DNA of 64,000 nucleotides from positions 1 through 64,000 of the forward strand of contig NZ_CAJATU010000141.1 of the NCBI RefSeq assembly GCF_903944925.1, in the 5' to 3' direction. The notes under the pieces are model-generated. The model saw only the letters and a list, made by a program, of their open reading frames with translations, was not told the DNA's origin and did no database searches. A program made the position numbers and the translations under genes. The DNA is from an uncultured Rhodopila sp. (GTDB lineage: Bacteria; Pseudomonadota; Alphaproteobacteria; Acetobacterales; Acetobacteraceae). Positions 17,632-26,128 of this stretch are shown piece after piece; positions within the stretch are counted from its first letter, which is position 1; each line of letters begins with the position of its first letter.

Positions 17632-18219
17632 CTACGACGCCAGGGCTGTCGTCCTGTAGAACGCGGCCAGCGGCACCGAGAAGCCGATGCTGGCCAGGGC
17701 CAGCGTCTCCGCCCCGGCCACGATCTGCGGTTCCTCCGGCCAGTTGCCGTCGGCGCCGCGGCGCAGCAGTTCCGCCTCGATCCGGGTGCTGTGCACGGCG
17801 AGGATCTCCTGCACGCTGGGGATCGTCGTGTAGGCCCAGATGTTGGCGCGGGTCTGCGCCTCATTGCGCGGCGACAGGATCTCGACCAGCAGCACCGGGT
17901 CCGGCACCATCAGCCCGTCCGCCGGCGGCGCGCAGGTGACGCCGAGATCGGAGATGCGGAAATTGCGGTCGGAGCGGATGCGCGGCACGATCCCGGGCTG
18001 GCTGAGCAGCCGGCACTTGCCGCCCTTGTCGATCAGGTGGTTGGCGATCTGGCGGCCGATCTCGCCTTGCAGCGCGGCGTGGGTTTCGGTGGCGGGGGCC
18101 ATGGCCAGGGCCTCGCCGTCGATCAACTGGCAGGGCGCGCCGGACGGGTCGCCCGCATCCCAGGACAAGAATTCCGCCAGGGTCATGCGGGCGGGCGCGT
18201 GTTGGCGAAGCGCGGTCAT
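17632..18219 (-). CDS. Uma2 family (DUF820) putative endonuclease
   Basis: The 195-residue protein carries the restriction-endonuclease-like Uma2/DUF820 pattern: MTLAEFLSWD near the start, CQLIDGEALAMAPATETHA (the PA.T.H segment near residue 45), ISDLGVTCAP near residue 92, and VLLVEILSPRNEAQTRANIWAY with the Glu of the PD-(D/E)xK-like core near residue 115. The family is abundant in cyanobacteria and Acetobacteraceae; biological roles are mostly unproven. It is alone between ettA and the divergent mscS-type gene. Confidence 0.82.
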   Translation of the reverse strand: MTALRQHAPARMTLAEFLSWDAGDPSGAPCQLIDGEALAMAPATETHAALQGEIGRQIANHLIDKGGKCRLLSQPGIVPRIRSDRNFRISDLGVTCAPPADGLMVPDPVLLVEILSPRNEAQTRANIWAYTTIPSVQEILAVHSTRIEAELLRRGADGNWPEEPQIVAGAETLALASIGFSVPLAAFYRTTALAS

Positions 18220-18247
18220 GGCCGGAGACTAGCACGGCGCCCGGCGG

Positions 18248-19696
18248 ATGACGACCACGGGTTTGCCCGGGAAGGGGGCAAGAAGCGGTGTTCCAGACCG
18301 AACGGCTGTCGCCTCCGATCCGCGTTCGTGCAATGCTTTGCCGCGCTTCGCGGCGGGTACAGTCCGGACACGGGAGGACACGATCGACGCGGTCTCAGTC
18401 TGGCAAATCCTGTCGGCTCATTTGCAACAACTCGAGCAGCGTCTGCTCGGCGATGTTCTCACTGTCGTCAATCTTATCCAGATTCCGGCCGTCATCCTGA
18501 CCGGTGTTGTCGCCCGGGTGGTCTGCCGGCCGATGCAACGCCGGGCCGTGCGCTGGATAGACGGGATTCCGGCGCACCATCATCTCGATTGGATCATCTA
18601 CCACCGCGCCTGGGTCAGCGACCGTTTGGTGCCGCTGCTAACCTTGGCGACATGGACGGTCGGATTGTGGATTTCCGTGACGGTCGCCGAGCAGGAAGGC
18701 TGGCCTCACGCCGTCACGCAAACTGCGGTCAACCTGCTGCTGGCCTGGCTGGTCATCCGCCTGGTGTCGGATCTGGTGCCTTATGCGGCACTGGCCAGGC
18801 TGATCGCGGCGTTCGCCTGGGTCATCGCGGCCCTGAATATTCTGCATCTGCTGACACCGACACTCGATCTGCTCAATAGTGTCGCCATACAAGTCGGCGG
18901 ATTGCGGGTGTCGGTTCTGACCGTCATCCGGGGCGTCGTCTCGCTGGCCGTTCTGCTCTGGGCGGCCAGCCTGGGATCCAACCTGTTCGAACGCCGGTTG
19001 ACGCGCGTGCCCGAGATTACGCCGCGCGCGCAGGTGCTACTCGGCAAGCTGATCAAGGCGACGCTGATTACACTGGCGGTCGTGCTTTCGCTGACCAGCA
19101 TCGGAGTCGATTTTTCCACGTTTGCATTGTTCACCGGGGCGCTCGGCGTTGGTGTCGGTCTTGGCCTGCAGCGCACCGTCTCCAACCTGTTCTGCGGCAT
19201 CGTGCTTCTGCTGGACAAATCGATCAAGCCGGGCGACGTGATCGAGGTTGGCGGCACCTATGGCTGGGTGTCATCCCTGGGTGCCCGCTACGTGTCGGTG
19301 GAAACGCGCGACGGCACGGAGTTCCTCATTCCGAACGAGGACATCATTACGCATCAGGTGATCAACTGGTCGCACAACAGCGACCGGGTGCGCCTGAAGG
19401 TCCCGGTGCGGGTGCCGCACGACTCCGATCTAGACCAGGTACTGGCCCTGATGCTGGAGGCGGCAGGCAGGCCGCCGCGCATTCTGGCGACACCGGCGCC
19501 GACGGCACTGGTGATGGCGTTCGCGGAAACCGCGATCGAACTTGAGCTGCGGGTCTGGATCGAGGACGCGCAAAACGGCGTGCATAACGTGAAAAGTCAG
19601 ATCCTCTACGAGATCTGGCGCCTGTTCCAGCAACACGGCGTTCAAATTCCTTATCCCAAGCGCGACCTTTATGTGCATTCTGAGAAGCGATCGTAA
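18248..19696 (+). CDS. MscS family mechanosensitive ion channel
   Basis: An integral membrane protein of roughly 430-480 residues. About five N-terminal hydrophobic helices precede the conserved MscS pore helix and beta domain: FALFTGALGVGVGLGLQ, SNLFCGIVLLLDKSIKPGDV, GTYGWVSSLGARYVSVETRDG and the FLIPNEDIITHQVINWSH segment. The C-terminal alpha/beta domain ends YPKRDLYVH. It should release solutes at hypo-osmotic shock. The true start is uncertain: the first 45 codons are poor coding sequence, and GGAGG at about 18372 suggests initiation near codon 45-50 at a non-ATG codon. It is divergent from the Uma2 gene and followed by the kup gene. Confidence 0.88.
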   Translation: MTTTGLPGKGARSGVPDRTAVASDPRSCNALPRFAAGTVRTREDTIDAVSVWQILSAHLQQLEQRLLGDVLTVVNLIQIPAVILTGVVARVVCRPMQRRAVRWIDGIPAHHHLDWIIYHRAWVSDRLVPLLTLATWTVGLWISVTVAEQEGWPHAVTQTAVNLLLAWLVIRLVSDLVPYAALARLIAAFAWVIAALNILHLLTPTLDLLNSVAIQVGGLRVSVLTVIRGVVSLAVLLWAASLGSNLFERRLTRVPEITPRAQVLLGKLIKATLITLAVVLSLTSIGVDFSTFALFTGALGVGVGLGLQRTVSNLFCGIVLLLDKSIKPGDVIEVGGTYGWVSSLGARYVSVETRDGTEFLIPNEDIITHQVINWSHNSDRVRLKVPVRVPHDSDLDQVLALMLEAAGRPPRILATPAPTALVMAFAETAIELELRVWIEDAQNGVHNVKSQILYEIWRLFQQHGVQIPYPKRDLYVHSEKRS

Positions 19697-19904
19697 CAAG
19701 ACCATCGCACAGGCGGGCGCGGCTACGGCCGCTTGCGAAGATCTGTGCGGCTGACGCGAACAACCGGATCGGGTCAGGTCATTTTAGTGTGCGCGGCGGT
19801 GTCGGCGCATGCTCACCGCATTTCGCCGCTTCCGTCGCGATCATGGTCAGGTAGGGTGGCGGGTTAAACACCAGGAACAGCGCCATTGTCGGGAGGCTGA
19901 ACGG

Positions 19905-21812
19905 ATGGACCAAACCTTGCCAACGGCGGCGATCGCCCGACCGCACGCTGCGCGCAGCCCGTTGCCGGCGGCCGTCGCCGCACTGGGCATCGTCTATGGC
20001 GACATCGGCACCAGTCCGCTTTACGCCTTCAAACAGGCAGCGGATTCCGGCGGAACAGTTTCGCCCGATACCATCACCGGCATCGTCTCGCTGATCCTCT
20101 GGTCGCTGATCATGATCATCTCGGCAAAATACGCCATCCTCATCATGCGCGCCGATAACCGCGGCGAGGGCGGGATCGTTGCGTTGCTGGCACTGCTCGA
20201 AGCGCGGCACGCCCATCCCGGCACCTGGCGAGCCTCGCTTCTGGTGATCGGCCTTGTCGGCGCGGCGCTGCTCTACGGCGACGGTGTCATTACGCCTGCA
20301 ATCTCGGTGCTCAGCGCGGTGGAAGGACTGAAAGTCGATGCGCCCCAACTCGCGCCGATGGTCGTGCCGATCAGCGTGGTGATCCTCATCGGCTTGTTTC
20401 TTGTACAACGAAAGGGCACCGGTTTCATCGGCAACATCTTCGGACCGGCCATGCTGCTGTGGTTCGCCATCATCGGCATACTGGGCCTGGCCGAGATCGT
20501 GCGCGCGCCGGCGATCCTGTCCGCGCTCAGTCCGTTCAGCGCCGTCGGATTTTTGTTGCATGAAAGGCCGATCGTGAGTTTTGCGGTGCTGGGAGCGGCG
20601 TTTCTGGCGGTCACCGGGGGCGAGGCGATGTATGCCGACATGGGCCATTTCGGCCGCACGCCAATCCGCCTCGGCTGGTTCAGCGTTGTGCTGCCCTGCC
20701 TGGTGCTGAACTATTTCGGCCAAGGCGCGCTGCTACTGGCGGACCCGGGTGCCATCGTCAATCCGTTTTATCTGCTGGCCCCGGCGTGGGCGCATTATCC
20801 GATGGTGGCGTTTGCCACCGTGGCCACCATCATTGCCTCGCAGGCCATCATTTCGGGTGCCTACTCGCTCACCCAGCAAGCCATCCAACTCGGGTTTCTG
20901 CCACGCATGCGGGTGCTGCATACCGCGAGCCAGGAGATGGGCCAGATCTACATTCCGGTCGTCAACTGGCTGCTCGCCGTTGGCACGCTGGGCGCGGTCA
21001 TTACGTTCGGTTCGTCCGATGCGCTCGGGGGCGCCTATGGCATCGCGGTATCGATGCTGATGGCGATCACGACGGTCCTCGCCGCATTGGTCGCGATACA
21101 GTGGGGCTACAACCAGGTCCTTGTCGTTATCGTCAATGGACTGTTCCTGACGGTCGACCTGATCTTCGTCGCGGCGAACGGGACGAAACTGATCGAAGGC
21201 GGCTGGTTCCCGCTGATGCTGGCCTGCGGCGTGGCATTCCTGATGCTGACCTGGCGATCCGGCTGGAAGCTGCTGGAGCAGCAACGCTCGAAGTTGCGCC
21301 AGCGCGAGGACACTTTCGTCGAATGGGTGCTGGAGACACCCCCCATCCGCCTCTCCGGCGCCGCAGCCATCTTTACCGCGGCGAGCACGGGCATCCCGCT
21401 CGCATTGACGCATCACCTGCGGCACAACCGCGTCCTGCATGAGCGCGTATTGCTGATCGCCTCGATCACGACCGACGAACCGCGGGTCGATCCCGACAAG
21501 CGCATCAAGCTGATCCCTGTCGGCGCGGGGATCACCCGCGTGCTGTTTTACTTCGGCTTCATGGAGGCGACGGATGTCATGGAAGGCCTGAAGCTGGCCT
21601 GCCTCGACCCGGAACTTTCAGGCATCGATCCGCACACGATCACATACTACTTCAGGCGCGTGATGGTGATCCCCGGGGAAGCGACCTCCGGCATGGCGAA
21701 ATGGCGGAAATCGCTGTTCGCGGCGATGCATCTCAATGCCAATCTGCCGGCCGCCTCGTTCGGGGTTCCGCCCGCACAGGTCGTCGAAGTCGGAATCGAA
21801 GTCGAGATCTGA
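19905..21812 (+). CDS. kup: Kup-type low-affinity potassium transporter
   Basis: The 635-residue membrane protein has about twelve hydrophobic helices in the first 440 residues and a hydrophilic C-terminal domain, as in Kup/TrkD. Signature stretches are GIVYGDIGTSPLYAFKQ near residue 28, ADNRGEGGIVALLAL, LLYGDGVITPAISVLSAVEG near residue 120 and GGEAMYADMGHFG near residue 240. Kup imports K+ with protons at the inner membrane. GGGAGG lies a few bases upstream of the ATG at 19905; an upstream in-frame ATG at 19809 would add an atypical basic stretch. A tRNA gene follows immediately on the opposite strand. Confidence 0.95.
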   Translation: MDQTLPTAAIARPHAARSPLPAAVAALGIVYGDIGTSPLYAFKQAADSGGTVSPDTITGIVSLILWSLIMIISAKYAILIMRADNRGEGGIVALLALLEARHAHPGTWRASLLVIGLVGAALLYGDGVITPAISVLSAVEGLKVDAPQLAPMVVPISVVILIGLFLVQRKGTGFIGNIFGPAMLLWFAIIGILGLAEIVRAPAILSALSPFSAVGFLLHERPIVSFAVLGAAFLAVTGGEAMYADMGHFGRTPIRLGWFSVVLPCLVLNYFGQGALLLADPGAIVNPFYLLAPAWAHYPMVAFATVATIIASQAIISGAYSLTQQAIQLGFLPRMRVLHTASQEMGQIYIPVVNWLLAVGTLGAVITFGSSDALGGAYGIAVSMLMAITTVLAALVAIQWGYNQVLVVIVNGLFLTVDLIFVAANGTKLIEGGWFPLMLACGVAFLMLTWRSGWKLLEQQRSKLRQREDTFVEWVLETPPIRLSGAAAIFTAASTGIPLALTHHLRHNRVLHERVLLIASITTDEPRVDPDKRIKLIPVGAGITRVLFYFGFMEATDVMEGLKLACLDPELSGIDPHTITYYFRRVMVIPGEATSGMAKWRKSLFAAMHLNANLPAASFGVPPAQVVEVGIEVEI

Positions 21813-21813
21813 T

Positions 21814-21890
21814 TGGTGCGCCCGGCAGGACTCGAACCTGCAACCGAGCGGTTATGAGCCGCCAGCTCTAACCAATTGAGCTACAGGCGC
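21814..21890 (-). tRNA. tRNA with CAU anticodon (elongator Met or Ile2)
   Basis: A 77-base cloverleaf including an encoded CCA end (21814-21816). The acceptor stem pairs GCGCCTG with CGGGCGC (one G-U), the D-arm is TAGCTCAATTGGTTAGAGCT, the anticodon arm is GGCGG-CTCATAA-CCGCT with anticodon CAT at the centre, and the T-arm GCAGGTTCGAGTCCTGC is standard. CAT can be elongator methionine or, if the first base is modified to lysidine, isoleucine AUA; the anticodon arm resembles Ile2 somewhat more. The initiator is excluded because position 1-72 is a G-C pair. It is 2 bases beyond the kup stop. Confidence 0.93.
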
Positions 21891-22071
21891 GCACCGTTGC
21901 CTTCATGCCCGGACTGACCCTGCCGCGTCAACGGCGGCCTTCTCCGGCACCCCGCCAGCCGCCGCCGTTGTATGTGCTGCTCGCGCCAGTCGGCGGCAAA
22001 GGATAGGCAACTCTGGATGCATCTCCCGCACCCGCTCGGCCGCCTGCTACGACTCGTCCAGCAAGCCGGAC

Positions 22072-23391
22072 TTAGGGTGCCCGGCTTTGCGCCCCCCAGT
22101 TCCGCTCCAGATTGCCGATAAGCGCCTCGCTGAAATGGCACGCCGCCTGTTCCCGCGCGTAAACGGCGAAGTAGCGGCGGAACAGGTCCAGCGGCTCCAC
22201 CGCCACCCGGAAAGCGCGCCGGTTGCCGATGGCCCCCACCGCTCCGGCATCGGTCAAAAGCGTCACGGTGCGATCGATGGCGGCGTCCATGCCGGCAGCA
22301 GGGCCGATCTCGTCGCAGATCAGCCGCCCCTCGGCGCTGTCGCACTCCAGCCGCCGCTCCGCCTGGATCAACTGCCGCGCCAGCCGTTCGCCGGTGAAGC
22401 GCGGGAGGCGCAGATTGGCCGCGCCCGGGATGATGCCCTCCTTCCGGGCGGGCAAGGTCATGAACGCATCGGCCGCGGCGAGCACGTAATCCACCGCCAG
22501 CAGAATCTGGCAGTGGCCGCCGATGGCCCAGCCCTCCACCGCGGCGATCCACGGTTTCTCGCTGCCGGCGCCGTTGACGTCGTCCGACAGCACATCGGGC
22601 GAGGCGACCCCGCGCAGCAACTTGTGCACGAAACCGAGGTCGCGCTGCAGGTACCAGACGAACGGGATCGTGCCGCGATACAGGTGTGTCAGGTTGATGC
22701 CGCTGCCGAAGATGCGCCGCCCGGCGTATTTCGGGTTCTGCACCGGCTCGCCGCGAAACACGGCGATGTCGGTTCCGGGGTCCAGAATGGCGACATCGAC
22801 GCCGGTTTCGAAGGCGGCGATCGTCTGCTGGTCCTCGGCATTCAGGTAACGGGCGTTGCTGACCAGAAGATGCGCCGCCCGGCCACGGCGTTCCACCCGG
22901 GCGGCGCCCAGATCGACAACGCCGTTGGCGGCCAGCTTCGCCAGCGCCGCCGCGGTTTCCGGCCGCGGCAGCAGCATCGCGTGGCACAAATGCGTCCCGC
23001 AGCGCGGATGGGCGAGGATTTGCGCGATCAGGATGGCCTGGTCGATCTCCCACCCCTCCTTCTCGCGCAACGGGCGCTGCGCCTCGATGGCAAGTGTTGC
23101 AACGTCAGGAACCAGCCCCGGGAAGGCGTCCGCCGCCTGCAACACCAGATCCTCGACCCGCACGAAGTGGGCGAAGCCACCGGTCAGGGTCGCGTAGACC
23201 TTCTCGACATGCTGGCGCAGGAAGCGATCGCGCGCCTCGCGGGCTTCCCGGTGCAGCGTGGCAGCGGCGATGGCTTCGGCCGGGTTGCGCGACGCCTTGG
23301 GCGGCAGGCGGCCGATCGAGTCGGCCGAACGCTGCCAGTACTGGCCGAAGCTGGCGGTGTCCGTGGCGATGTCCGCGGTGATCGCCGGCAT
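22072..23391 (-). CDS. DpgC-like cofactor-independent arylacetyl-CoA dioxygenase (crotonase fold)
   Basis: The 439-residue protein has an all-helical N-terminal domain (1-165) and a C-terminal crotonase domain (about 166-420), the layout of 3,5-dihydroxyphenylacetyl-CoA 1,2-dioxygenase DpgC rather than ordinary 260-residue enoyl-CoA hydratases. Compared from memory with Streptomyces DpgC, Glu186 (LNAED) corresponds to Glu189, Ile232 (GSGINL) to the oxyanion Ile235, and Gly292/Gln295 (GGHCQ) to Gly296/Gln299; KEGIIPGAANLRL is also shared. DpgC uses O2 with no metal or flavin to turn an arylacetyl-CoA into an arylglyoxylate. The start is 6 bases after the stop of the phenylacetate-CoA-ligase-type gene, so both are one operon. 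Substrate is unknown; a plain hydratase is the main alternative. Confidence 0.78.
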   Translation of the reverse strand: MPAITADIATDTASFGQYWQRSADSIGRLPPKASRNPAEAIAAATLHREAREARDRFLRQHVEKVYATLTGGFAHFVRVEDLVLQAADAFPGLVPDVATLAIEAQRPLREKEGWEIDQAILIAQILAHPRCGTHLCHAMLLPRPETAAALAKLAANGVVDLGAARVERRGRAAHLLVSNARYLNAEDQQTIAAFETGVDVAILDPGTDIAVFRGEPVQNPKYAGRRIFGSGINLTHLYRGTIPFVWYLQRDLGFVHKLLRGVASPDVLSDDVNGAGSEKPWIAAVEGWAIGGHCQILLAVDYVLAAADAFMTLPARKEGIIPGAANLRLPRFTGERLARQLIQAERRLECDSAEGRLICDEIGPAAGMDAAIDRTVTLLTDAGAVGAIGNRRAFRVAVEPLDLFRRYFAVYAREQAACHFSEALIGNLERNWGAQSRAP

Positions 23392-23397
23392 GATGCT

Positions 23398-24687
23398 TTA
23401 TCCCTTCGGCCGCAGGTCCAACACGCGCTGCGCCTTGCCCTGCGAGCGTTCCAAGGTCCCCGGCTCGACCACCCGCACCGTCGTCGTCACGCCGACGAAC
23501 GCCTTGATCTGATGCGCCGCGCTCTTTTCCAGCCCCGCCAAATCGGCGCCGCTGAGCTTGCCGCCCAGGATCGCCCGGGTTTCCACCACCACGTCCACCT
23601 CATCCAAATGCCCCGGCCGCCGCAATTCGATCAGATAGTGCGGCGCAAGGCGATCCTCCAGCGCCAGGGCGGCTTCAATCTGTGAGGGAAACACATTGAC
23701 GCCGCGGATGATCAGCATGTCGTCGCTGCGGCCGTGGATGCGCCCGATCCGCCGCATGGCGCGGGCGGGATTTGGCAGCAGGCGGGTCAGGTCGTGGGTG
23801 CGGTAGCGGATCAGCGGCATCGCTTCCTTGGTCAGCGTGGTGATGACCAGTTCCCCCGGCTCGCCATCTTTCAAGGGCCGCCCGGTGTCCGGATCGATGA
23901 TCTCCGGATAGAAGTGGTCTTCCCAGATCGTCAGGGCGCCCTTCGATTCAGGACATTCCTGCGCCACGCCGGGGCCCATGATCTCCGAGAGGCCGTAGAG
24001 GTCGAGCGCCTCGATCCCCATGCGGTGTTCGATTTCCGCCCGCAGGCCTTCGCCCCACGGCTCGGCGCCGAAAATACCGAGCCGCAGGCTGGACTTTTGT
24101 GAGTCGATCCCGTGCCGCTCGAACGCGTCGGCGATGGCCAGCATGTAGGACGGGGTCGCCATGATGATGTCCGGCCGGAAATCGGTGATGATCTGCACCT
24201 GCCGATCGGTGAAGCCGCCGCTGATCGGGATGACGGCGGCGCCGAGATGTTCGGCGCCGTAATGCGCACCCAGGCCTCCGGTGAACAGGCCATAGGTATA
24301 GGCAACGTGGATCGTATCGCTCCGGCTGCCGCCGGCCGCCTGAATGGAGCGCGCCATCAGCCGCGACCAGGTTTCGATGTCGTTTTTCGTATACCCGGCG
24401 ACGGTCGGCTTGCCGGTGGTGCCGCTGGAGGCATGGATGCGGACGATCTGCTCCATCGGCACGGCGAACATCCCGTACGGATAGTTCTGCCGCAGGTCTT
24501 CCTTGGCGGTCAGCGGGAACCTGGCGATGTCGCTGAGGTGGTGGAGGTCGTCCGGATGCACGCCGGCTGAGGCACAGGCCTTGCGGTAGTGCGGGATGCG
24601 GTCATGCGCGCGGCGCACTGCGTCACGCAACCGCTTGAGTTGCAGCGCGCGCAGTTCATCAACGCTGCCCGTTTCGATCATGTCCAT
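23398..24687 (-). CDS. Phenylacetate-CoA ligase-type arylacetate:CoA ligase
   Basis: The 429-residue AMP-forming ligase matches PaaK in length and motifs: the P-loop SSGTTGKPTVAGYT near residues 90-103, the PISGGFTDRQ region, GAEPWGEGLRAEIE near residue 205, YGLSEIMGPGVAQEC near residue 228 (substrate/AMP site), and RGVNVFPSQIE near residue 325. The C-terminal Lys lies in ERSQGKAQRVLDL. It activates an arylacetic acid to its CoA thioester. The standard paaABCDE ring-epoxidation genes are absent; instead a DpgC-like dioxygenase gene follows 6 bases downstream. An inverted pair of dispersed repeats lies upstream, and no obvious regulator gene is adjacent. Confidence 0.9.
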   Translation of the reverse strand: MDMIETGSVDELRALQLKRLRDAVRRAHDRIPHYRKACASAGVHPDDLHHLSDIARFPLTAKEDLRQNYPYGMFAVPMEQIVRIHASSGTTGKPTVAGYTKNDIETWSRLMARSIQAAGGSRSDTIHVAYTYGLFTGGLGAHYGAEHLGAAVIPISGGFTDRQVQIITDFRPDIIMATPSYMLAIADAFERHGIDSQKSSLRLGIFGAEPWGEGLRAEIEHRMGIEALDLYGLSEIMGPGVAQECPESKGALTIWEDHFYPEIIDPDTGRPLKDGEPGELVITTLTKEAMPLIRYRTHDLTRLLPNPARAMRRIGRIHGRSDDMLIIRGVNVFPSQIEAALALEDRLAPHYLIELRRPGHLDEVDVVVETRAILGGKLSGADLAGLEKSAAHQIKAFVGVTTTVRVVEPGTLERSQGKAQRVLDLRPKG

Positions 24688-24916
24688 CCACTATCCTCCC
24701 CGCGGCGTTGGCGCGGCCTGCCCGGGGCGGGCCAGTCCGATCCTTCCTTTGGTTTGCGTCGCCACCGACTATACCAGTACGAGCGAGGACCGAAATAGCG
24801 GGAAATTGCGGAGATCGCATCGAATTCGAACACCGTGGATTAGGTTCAGGCGGTGCAGCGGCATGGGACCGGGAGATCGCGATGAGGCCGTGGGGCGGTT
24901 CCGCGATTTGGCAGTT

Positions 24917-24977
24917 GGTTCGGCGTCCGCTTTTTTTAGCGCATAGGACGCAGAGATTTTGAGATCGCAGAGAAGAG
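24917..24977 (+). repeat. Dispersed intergenic repeat, copy B-left
   Basis: Reads GGTTCGGCGTCCGC, TTTTTTTAGCGCATAGGACG, CAGAGATTTTGAGATCGCAG, AGAAGAG. It aligns along its length with copies at 12801-12852 and with the complements of 12950-13016 and 25073-25129. Confidence 0.65.
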
Positions 24978-25072
24978 AGCTATAAGTACAGTATAACAAC
25001 AAACTGACTGTGTGGTGATGGCTTAACCATAAGCGCTGGATAACACGGAGCAGCGCGGACGACGCAAGAATA

Positions 25073-25129
25073 TCTTCTCTGCGACCTCATGATCTCAGTG
25101 TCCTCTGCCCTAAAAGCGGATGTTGAACC
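25073..25129 (-). repeat. Dispersed intergenic repeat, copy B-right (inverted)
   Basis: On the minus strand reads GGTTCAACATCCGCTTTTAG, GGCAGAGGACACTGAGATCA, TGAGGTCGCAGAGAAGATA. It faces copy B-left about 95 bases away, as the pair at 12.8-13.0 kb does. Confidence 0.65.
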
Positions 25130-25220
25130 GCCACCGGCGGAGAAAGTATTCCACTCACCCCGTCAGCGCCACTGAAGGCTATGCGAAAATAAATTCGTGT
25201 ATCGAACAAAGCACCCGCCG

Positions 25221-25592
25221 CTACGTGCCCGTCCCCTCAATAAAGCAGATGATCGACCTGCCCGACCAGCAGGCGACGCCTTCCCCGGTCGGGTTGTCAT
25301 GCCGATGCAAAACACTCCCCTCCGGAACGTCCACCCAGTCGAACGGCGGGTTCTGCCAGCGGGCGAATTCACCGCCGATAAAAGCCTGGAAATGACCGTC
25401 AACGACACGGTATTGCACCGTCCGGCAGTCGGAACGATCGCAGCACGACAAATCCGTCTGCGGCTGGCGCAAACTCTTGAACCACGGCGACAGTTCCGGA
25501 TCGGCCCCGGGCGGGGGAGCCGCGCGCAGCGGCGTGCCGCAGTAAAATACCACACCGGCCGCGGCAAGCGCATGGATCACCCGTCGAGGCAT
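25221..25592 (-). CDS. Secreted hypothetical protein with conserved cysteines
   Basis: A 123-residue protein with a signal peptide (basic MPRRVIHALAAAGVVFYCG, cleavage after LRA) and a mature domain containing LSCCDRSDCR near residue 50 and WVDVPEGSVLHRHDNPTGEG near residue 88, ending in a CWSGRSIICFIEG strand. Five or more cysteines suggest disulfides in the periplasm. It resembles small secreted proteins of unknown function that are common in Acetobacteraceae and Bradyrhizobium; that is recalled, not searched. The ATG at 25592 is chosen because GGAAGG lies 9 bases upstream; the one at 25601 directly abuts it. Confidence 0.7.
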   Translation of the reverse strand: MPRRVIHALAAAGVVFYCGTPLRAAPPPGADPELSPWFKSLRQPQTDLSCCDRSDCRTVQYRVVDGHFQAFIGGEFARWQNPPFDWVDVPEGSVLHRHDNPTGEGVACWSGRSIICFIEGTGT

Positions 25593-25702
25593 CCGATCCA
25601 TCCTTCCTGGACAATGACCACCCTGAATTAATGTATTCGATTTCTTGCCAATCCAACCGTTTCGGCGGCCGGGTTCGTGAAGTTGAAGTCGGCGCGCGGA
25701 AC

Positions 25703-26128
25703 TCAGCCGGTTTCGGCGCCCGAGATCACCCGCAGTACCGGCGGCACCGCCTCGGCATCGACCTCGACCAGCGCGCCATCCGGCACCGCGCGGGTAATAT
25801 CGACCTCGAACCCCGACATCATCGTGGCATCGGCCAGCGCCGCGCCCTGCGCCATGATCGGATTGACCGTGTTGAACACCAACGCTGCCGGAACGATCCC
25901 GCGCGCCGCCATCTCGTGCAGCATCCAGGCGGTCGCCACGCCGCCCTTCGCCCGGTCCAGGATCAAAACGACCCCGACATACGATCGCCCGGCCAACTCA
26001 TGCTGCGGCCGCGAAAAGATACCGGCGATCCGGTCGAGGTCGTACCGTGCCGAAAACCCGTCGCTCGCCACCAGCGCCCGGCCGCGTACCGTGCGGCCCA
26101 TCGCGGCGGCGGCCCGGTAGGCCGTCAT
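25703..26128 (-). CDS. Aconitase X small (swivelling) subunit
   Basis: The 141-residue protein is the separate swivelling domain of aconitase X. Typical stretches are GRTVRGRALVASDGFSARYD near the N-terminus, AGRSYVGVVLILDRAKGGVA near residue 55 and PAALVFNTVNPIMAQGAALA near residue 85, the Ser/Asn loop that closes the active site. Its ATG overlaps the stop of the large-subunit gene by 4 bases. With the large subunit it should form a hydro-lyase; bacterial homologues include cis-3-hydroxy-L-proline dehydratase. Confidence 0.87.
   Translation of the reverse strand: MTAYRAAAAMGRTVRGRALVASDGFSARYDLDRIAGIFSRPQHELAGRSYVGVVLILDRAKGGVATAWMLHEMAARGIVPAALVFNTVNPIMAQGAALADATMMSGFEVDITRAVPDGALVEVDAEAVPPVLRVISGAETG

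Larger units (their letters stand above)
24688..25220. other. Intergenic region with the second repeat pair
   Basis: About 530 bases upstream of the ligase gene. It contains the dispersed repeat pair at 24917-24977 and 25073-25129 with an AT-rich centre (24978-25040). No coding frame is convincing. The ligase promoter must lie within it, but no clear -35/-10 pair was recognised. Confidence 0.5.
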
